Below, piece after piece: positions 24,631-29,154 of a stretch of 29,154 nt of DNA. The notes under the pieces are model-generated. The model ran no database searches. It worked only from the letters and a program-made list of their open reading frames with translations, and was not told the DNA's origin. Made by a program: the position numbers and the translations under genes. Source of the DNA: a virus. The stretch covers positions 1 through 29,154 of the IMG/VR virus record IMGVR_UViG_3300025645_000332; one strand, given 5' to 3'. How positions within the stretch are numbered: the first letter of the stretch is position 1; each line of letters opens with the position of its first letter.

Positions 24631-24652
24631 AATTAAATTAAATTAAATTAAA
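24631..24652 (-). repeat. Pentanucleotide tandem repeat as gene leader
   Basis: Four perfect AATTA copies (TAATT on the minus strand) lie immediately before the ATG at 24630. It is the clearest of several AT-rich repeat leaders here (others at 15902-15914, 17482-17502 and 18672-18687). Such leaders lack a Shine-Dalgarno sequence, as is common in Bacteroidota and their phages. Copy-number change could alter initiation, but no evidence for this is available. Confidence 0.6.
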
Positions 24653-24659
24653 CTGTTAT

Positions 24660-25025
24660 TTATTCTGCCGCGGTGAACAATTCACCTGCAACCAGTGTTT
24701 GTGCTTCTGCCTTTGTTAACACAGAGTTATTCGGGTACGCAAGTCCGCTACCTAAAGCTATAATAGCTGATAGCTCTCCTGTACGTAAACTAAACTCTCC
24801 TTTGACTATAATCAAGTTTCCGTCTAGACTCTCTCTAGGAGCTCCTAGCTTGCCTTTAAACGCAGCTTCTTTCCAAGTTGGCGTATAAGCCGTTGTAGTC
24901 TTTACAGTCTCTCCATCTGCTTCGTACGTATAGTTATTCCAACCAAGTTTAGGTTGTAACACGCTAGGTACCGCGGCTTCGTAATCCGCTTTCCTTAAAC
25001 ATACATATAATTCGTAATGTGCCAT
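24660..25025 (-). CDS. Hypothetical protein, 121 aa, in the virion gene cluster
   Basis: The protein starts at ATG 25025, six bases after the end of the large LamG gene. I do not recognise the family. It opens with MAHYELYVCLRKADYEAAVP, has a Thr-rich stretch (ETVKTTTAYTPTWKEAAF), then LGAPRESLDGNLIIVKGEFS and a small C-terminal helix (LTKAEAQTLVAGELF). The segment resembles a compact alpha/beta fold with no signal peptide or membrane segment. Its position between the lectin-like gene and the packaging genes leaves open a chaperone or small virion role. Confidence 0.7.
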   Translation of the reverse strand: MAHYELYVCLRKADYEAAVPSVLQPKLGWNNYTYEADGETVKTTTAYTPTWKEAAFKGKLGAPRESLDGNLIIVKGEFSLRTGELSAIIALGSGLAYPNNSVLTKAEAQTLVAGELFTAAE

Positions 25026-25030
25026 TCTAT

Positions 25031-28030
25031 TTAGTTTCTGTGACTACCTTTTGTAGCTTTGTAATTTCTTAGTACTTCTGTAGCGGATAGAGCTTTATTG
25101 TATATTAACACCCCATCAACCTGACCAGATGTTGCTGGATAGTTATTAGCTTCTCCAGTTACTCCTATGCTTCCTACTCTCACGTAAGCAGTGTCGTTCG
25201 TAGGTATAGCCGCTGTACAAGTTGTGTTTCCATCCGCTACCCCGTTTTTGTATAAAATTAAAGCTCCACTACTACCACCGGCATACGTTAACGCTAAGTG
25301 AACCCAATCGCCAGCTACAGCTGCGTCTCCAGTGTCTATATTACCTCCGTTTATTCCACCTCCATAATTACCATTGCCAAAAAGCCCTATCCAAAAAGAT
25401 TTGTTTGCGGCATGATCACCCATTGTTACAAAGCCTTCAAAGGTGCTACCCACTCTCTTTGGTTTTATCCACGCTGATAACGTCATCGCGTTTGAGCCGG
25501 TTACTGGAGAAGTTGACTTTTGAACGTGAGAAACGTCTCCATCGTCAGGTTTATTAAAACTACTCGTATTCCTAGATTTATTCATAATAAACCCTTGCGA
25601 GCATCTAGATCCGTCTACACCTTGTGGGATTAAGAGGGTTTCGGTTATATTGTTTACAGTGCCGTTATTCGAGTTATCCGATAAATCTGTCCAAGTAGAC
25701 AAACCGTTATTTCTCCAATAACCCTTTAAGTCACTAGCTGCTGAAACGTATGAAGAATGTAGCGTAGCATCTAACGCTTTACCTTCGTTATATAATTCCA
25801 AAACTTCAGTCGCTGTTAGAGTGTTAGTCCAAAGAGACGCTTCCGTTATGCAACCGCCAAACGTTTTGGAGCCGCTACTTGTATTTCCTATGTAAAGTGT
25901 GGAAGCTGCATCATTACTAATAGTGCCTGATCCAGCCACTACAGTTGCATCTCGCAACACGCCATTAACGTATATTTTTGCCACAGTGCTAGGTGAGCTT
26001 TTATCATACGTTATAGCAATATGATTCCACTCACCAAGTTGAATGTTGTGGTTGTCTATTGTGGTTGTATGATTCGCAGTATCACGCCCATGCTCAAACC
26101 TGATTTTACAAGCATCTCCTGATAAAGTAATAAGATGAATATGCCAAAAGGTTTTATCGAAGACTCTACCTTTATCTCCTTCTCCCATAGAGTTTGGGAA
26201 AATCCACGCACTAGCAGTACCTCCACCTACCCACACATTGTCTATGGAAGCGCCACTGGTGCAGTTAATCGAGTAATCTGTGCTACCACCTGGATCAACA
26301 CCTGGAAACCAAGCAAGTTCGTTATACGACTGCAAAGCCGGTTGTGCGATGTCTAACTGCTGATCTGCGTCTGTCCAACCTGAGGCTACACCGACTTCTT
26401 TGAGGCTAATATCATCTACAAATATCTCAGCGGCATGGTTGTTCTCGGTTCTAAACATAAAGTAATAATCACCACTAGCGCCAGCTGTAAATGTATGAGA
26501 AACGTCTGTGTTAGAAGTTGCGTTTAACGCTGTTTCTGTAAAACCAGGTAAAACTCCACCTGTGGGTGAATTATCATCACTTATTTTTGCGAAAATATCA
26601 GGTGTACCTACAACCCTATACGTATATGTTAACCTGTATGTTCTTCCTGCTACAAAAGTTATAGCGGTGTTCCACCTAACCCCTGTGTGACCCGCGTCAG
26701 TGGCTGATTGAGCCCAATGTAAATCTCCGCTACCAGTGATAGGTGACGATGTGTTGCGTTCAAAAGTAGTGCCGGATATATCAACCCATCCTGAAGTGTC
26801 TGTTTCAAAAGTTCCATTAGTAACTGACTCATCCCCAAAAAACACCGTTGTCGCGTGGTGTTTGTTGTTGATGGGATATATCGCTATATCTTTAATCCAC
26901 ACTACATCATCTGTGCCCATGTTATTGAACCGGATGGAATTATCTGTGGCATGTGAAGCTACAAAATAACCTTCATAGCTACTGAAAGTTGTTGGATCAT
27001 CAGGGATATTTGAGGCAATATAAGTCTCGGGTCCATTAATAAGAACGTCTATAGTGGTGCCACCTTCCGCCTTTGCTTTAAATGTAATTTTGTATGTCGC
27101 ACCTACAGTTAAATCTTCACTTAAGTCTTTACTATCTCTAAGCTCGATTTTTGCCCCTGTATTGACATTTGAATAGGCAACCTTTACAGCACCATTATCA
27201 GTTGCTATAGTATTAGACCCCAGTGCTGTCCAATTAGTAATATCACCTTGAGTACCATCCCATATATTACGAACTAACCCAGTGTTCGCCCCATCTAAAA
27301 CATATGATTGCTGGCCTCTATGACCATCTTGCATCGGGTACCAAACCTTAAGGTTACTCTCGGTTAAAGCTGTACCTGAAGCGTTTAACGCTAAAGATTC
27401 TGGGTTGGCGAAGTCGTAGGCGGCATCGTCTGCGGACCAGGTAGCATCCCAAACTTGACCATCGGACATCATACCCATGAAATGCCCTGCTCGATTACCT
27501 TCGGAGGTATAAGGGCACCCCCAACCTGAAAATTCCATAGTGGTATTATCGAAGTTATCATCCGCATCGTCATTAGCTTGATTAGCCTCTATAGTTCCAT
27601 AAACAATGCCGTTAGCATATGCCGTTAACTTTGTACCATCAGTGGTTATAGCAATTCTATACCACGTATCCTCGTTTAAAGACGTGCTTGAGAACGTATA
27701 ATAATCCGCGCTATTATCTCTAAACCTTAGTATATTGCTTGAGTGATTAAACGTTAGATGATTCTGAGTCGTCGAGTCGTGGCCAATAAAGTGATCCTCG
27801 CCATCTCCAGCGCTGTCAAAATACATCCAACAAGCAAAAGTCCAGGAAACTCCGTTGGCGAAACTATTAACCCCAGTCAAACTGGCTCCTCCATTATTCT
27901 GGAAGTAATCCGTAACCCCATCGAACTCTAACGCTCGACCAGAGTATATCTTACCGTGGTTGTTATTACCTGAGGTGTCTAACGCCCTAGGTTTTTTAGG
28001 AAACTCTATATTTTGTATTGTTGCTGCCAT
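25031..28030 (-). CDS. Multi-domain LamG / CBM-like lectin-type virion protein
   Basis: This 999-aa protein starts at ATG 28030 in a TAATG overlap with the 237-aa gene. It contains three concanavalin-like LamG domains: about 30-210 (ALEFDGVTDYF, WTFACWMYFD, WYRIAITTDGTKLTAYANG), 585-750 (TASAWIFP, EWNHIAITYDKSS, KIYVNGVLRDA) and 808-990 (MTLSAWIKPKRV, DWVHLALTYAGG, LILYKNGVADG). Between the first two are two jelly rolls: about 252-388, and 400-548, which opens with VTNGTFETDTSGWVD and closes with AEIFVDDISLKEV as in CBM4/9. LamG and CBM4/9 are known as glycan-binding folds. A phage surface protein, fibre or decoration that recognises host polysaccharide is likely but not proven. No catalytic site was seen. 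The C-terminus LSATEVLRNYKATKGSH is typical of phage LamG proteins. Confidence 0.85.
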   Translation of the reverse strand: MAATIQNIEFPKKPRALDTSGNNNHGKIYSGRALEFDGVTDYFQNNGGASLTGVNSFANGVSWTFACWMYFDSAGDGEDHFIGHDSTTQNHLTFNHSSNILRFRDNSADYYTFSSTSLNEDTWYRIAITTDGTKLTAYANGIVYGTIEANQANDDADDNFDNTTMEFSGWGCPYTSEGNRAGHFMGMMSDGQVWDATWSADDAAYDFANPESLALNASGTALTESNLKVWYPMQDGHRGQQSYVLDGANTGLVRNIWDGTQGDITNWTALGSNTIATDNGAVKVAYSNVNTGAKIELRDSKDLSEDLTVGATYKITFKAKAEGGTTIDVLINGPETYIASNIPDDPTTFSSYEGYFVASHATDNSIRFNNMGTDDVVWIKDIAIYPINNKHHATTVFFGDESVTNGTFETDTSGWVDISGTTFERNTSSPITGSGDLHWAQSATDAGHTGVRWNTAITFVAGRTYRLTYTYRVVGTPDIFAKISDDNSPTGGVLPGFTETALNATSNTDVSHTFTAGASGDYYFMFRTENNHAAEIFVDDISLKEVGVASGWTDADQQLDIAQPALQSYNELAWFPGVDPGGSTDYSINCTSGASIDNVWVGGGTASAWIFPNSMGEGDKGRVFDKTFWHIHLITLSGDACKIRFEHGRDTANHTTTIDNHNIQLGEWNHIAITYDKSSPSTVAKIYVNGVLRDATVVAGSGTISNDAASTLYIGNTSSGSKTFGGCITEASLWTNTLTATEVLELYNEGKALDATLHSSYVSAASDLKGYWRNNGLSTWTDLSDNSNNGTVNNITETLLIPQGVDGSRCSQGFIMNKSRNTSSFNKPDDGDVSHVQKSTSPVTGSNAMTLSAWIKPKRVGSTFEGFVTMGDHAANKSFWIGLFGNGNYGGGINGGNIDTGDAAVAGDWVHLALTYAGGSSGALILYKNGVADGNTTCTAAIPTNDTAYVRVGSIGVTGEANNYPATSGQVDGVLIYNKALSATEVLRNYKATKGSHRN

Positions 28031-28743
28031 TATGCTAAAGTTCCGTGATTAGATCCATGGTTATCATTCGCATCAGAACTAAGATTCCACCAACTTACTA
28101 AATCCTCCTTCTCGCTAGCGGATAACGCCGCGTAGTCTTTGTGCATGATAGATTTGACTTGAGCTTGGGTTAGTACTTCATCCCATATACCTACGTTACA
28201 TATATAACCTGGGAAAGCGTAATTCGTTGTAGTAACGACTCCACCACCTATCCTTGCGTTAGCTGTTATAGATATAGTACCTCCTGTCGCAGATACTGGA
28301 GTTAGTAAAACACCATTTTCATATAATTTAATCCCTTGGCTACTTGGGTTGGAGCTATCATAAGTAAAACAAAAGTGATTCCATTTGTTTAACGCTAGAC
28401 CAGCTGTTCCGTTCACAAGTACACCATTCGCTCTAATTATAGCTTTTTCGCTGGTATCTACGTAAAAAAGAAAACCATCTGCACCACTATCTCTTGCTTC
28501 GTAAATAGTTTTAACATGGGTGGTATCTGAATTCACATAAACCCAAGCGCTTACAGTTATCGTTGAGTAACTAAAAGGACTTGGTAGGTCGATTTTGTCA
28601 TCGCTACCATCAAAATACGCCGCCCCGGTGCTACAAGGTTCGACATAGCCTCTAGAATAGTCGTGCTTTAGCACTAACCCATCACGGACGATACGTTTAC
28701 CAATTTTACCTGGCTTAGCTATAGACGATCCTAATCCTATCAT
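28030..28743 (-). CDS. Single-LamG lectin-type protein
   Basis: The 237-aa protein starts at ATG 28743, overlapping the previous stop (TAATG). Residues 9-32 (AKPGKIGKRIVRDGLVLKHD) form a conserved-looking N-terminal head that may anchor the protein to the virion. Residues 40-215 are one LamG domain (AAYFDGSDDKIDLP, ITVSAWVYV, NKWNHFCFTYD, IKLYENGVLL, GYICNVGIWDEVLT). The C-terminus (LVSWWNLSSDANDNHGSNHG) has the D-N-HG pattern that normally links to the next LamG domain. The gene therefore ends where another domain would begin, and the next gene starts with a matching DTSGNNNHG motif. It probably acts with the 999-aa protein on the virion surface. Confidence 0.85.
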   Translation of the reverse strand: MIGLGSSIAKPGKIGKRIVRDGLVLKHDYSRGYVEPCSTGAAYFDGSDDKIDLPSPFSYSTITVSAWVYVNSDTTHVKTIYEARDSGADGFLFYVDTSEKAIIRANGVLVNGTAGLALNKWNHFCFTYDSSNPSSQGIKLYENGVLLTPVSATGGTISITANARIGGGVVTTTNYAFPGYICNVGIWDEVLTQAQVKSIMHKDYAALSASEKEDLVSWWNLSSDANDNHGSNHGTLA

Positions 28744-29075
28744 TACTTGCCGAAGTAGCAGATAATACCGCTGTCGTTAGTAGCGTTCATAGTTACAGAT
28801 GTCCATCTTCCGACTACAGTGCTACCAGCTGGAAACGTTGTGGACGAGTCTATAACTTGGCTATTGTTAGCTGTATTAGCAGTAGTTCCTGTACCAAAAA
28901 AAGTGTCTACGCCATAAACTTGTTCTGGAACCAATGCTGATAATGCTATATCGTCTAAAAACTGTATTGCAACTATAACCATGCCTGTTGGAGGTGTTAG
29001 AGCGCTTGTGGTTTGGGTGTGTCCGCTACCTAGTTGTCCGAAGCCATATGAGACTTCTGTTGAATTAATTCCCAT
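28743..29075 (-). CDS. Small beta-rich probable virion protein
   Basis: The 110-aa protein starts at ATG 29075, one base after the holin-like stop codon, and its stop overlaps the next start (TAATG). It is rich in Gly, Ser, Thr and Ala with short beta strands: TEVSYGFGQLGSGHTQTT, GMVIVAIQFLDDIALSAL, STVVGRWTSVTMNATND, ending SGIICYFGK. I recall similar small proteins beside LamG genes in marine phage genomes, possibly decoration or head-fibre parts, but without firm function. There is no signal peptide, membrane segment or enzyme motif. Confidence 0.7.
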   Translation of the reverse strand: MGINSTEVSYGFGQLGSGHTQTTSALTPPTGMVIVAIQFLDDIALSALVPEQVYGVDTFFGTGTTANTANNSQVIDSSTTFPAGSTVVGRWTSVTMNATNDSGIICYFGK

Positions 29076-29076
29076 T

Positions 29077-29154
29077 TTATTTTTTTACTTTTTCTAGTGA
29101 TCTACCACCGAAGTATGCACCGATCACAGTTATTAATACTAGTTGTAGTAAGTC
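29077..29154 (-). CDS. C-terminal end of a probable small holin-like membrane protein
   Basis: The last 25 codons before TAA at 29079-29077 read DLLQLVLITVIGAYFGGRSL followed by EKVKK. A hydrophobic helix, then AYFGGRS and a short basic tail, is the pattern of the last segment of small phage holins of the 3TM type, which let lysis enzymes pass the inner membrane. The start lies beyond the window, so neither length nor number of membrane segments can be seen. The identification is moderate. Confidence 0.5.
   Translation of the reverse strand, partial: DLLQLVLITVIGAYFGGRSLEKVKK

Noticed and set aside
1-29154. tRNA genes, CRISPR arrays, insertion sequences, integrase and attachment sites
   Set aside because: No cloverleaf-like intergenic space, spaced repeats, transposase frames or recombinase motifs were found by eye; coding density leaves no room for large RNA genes.

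Overview
The window is part of a tailed-phage genome. Every credible gene lies on the minus strand, so transcription runs from high to low coordinates, and the genes are packed tightly (gaps of 2-75 bases, or stop/start overlaps of the TAATG, TGATG and ATGA type). I recognise the large terminase, portal, an acidic scaffold-like protein and an HK97-fold major capsid protein in the usual order. Portal length (804 aa), portal motifs (GLNEARDGSTPD) and the N-terminus of the 3004-aa protein point to a crAss-like podovirus (Crassvirales or a close relative). Leaders are AT-rich with no clear Shine-Dalgarno sequence, and there are many LamG and CBM-like modules. This suggests a Bacteroidota host, probably a marine flavobacterium. 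The assignment rests on remembered family patterns, not on a search.

Layout in transcription order. At the right edge is the end of a holin-like membrane protein (29077-29154). Next come a 110-aa beta-rich protein and two LamG/jelly-roll lectin-like proteins (28743-25031), which look like virion surface or fibre proteins. A group of small genes follows (25025-23331): an unknown 121-aa protein, a 93-aa coiled coil, a 73-aa protein, a GroES-like protein and a small helical protein that could be the small terminase. The head block is terL (23331-21118), portal (21115-18701), scaffold-like (18671-17502) and major capsid (17481-15973). It is closed by a strong intrinsic terminator with a C(UUCG)G loop.

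After the terminator come a 284-aa conserved protein, a second hairpin, two probable neck/ring proteins (14980-12749) and a 3004-aa tail protein (12745-3731). Then there are a beta-rich 473-aa protein with an HxH motif, a 112-aa virion protein, a Gln/Ala-rich probable ejected protein and the first 348 codons of another probable internal virion protein that carries an EF-hand-like loop.

Together these genes build the capsid, package DNA, and form the neck, tail and cell-attachment parts. The most unusual theme is that probable carbohydrate-binding jelly-roll modules appear at several separate points. They form the two LamG proteins, they interrupt the second neck/ring protein, and they appear to fill an insertion of about 1100 residues in the giant tail protein. 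No tRNA, CRISPR, insertion sequence, integrase or replication gene was seen. No gene-free stretch exceeds 75 bases.
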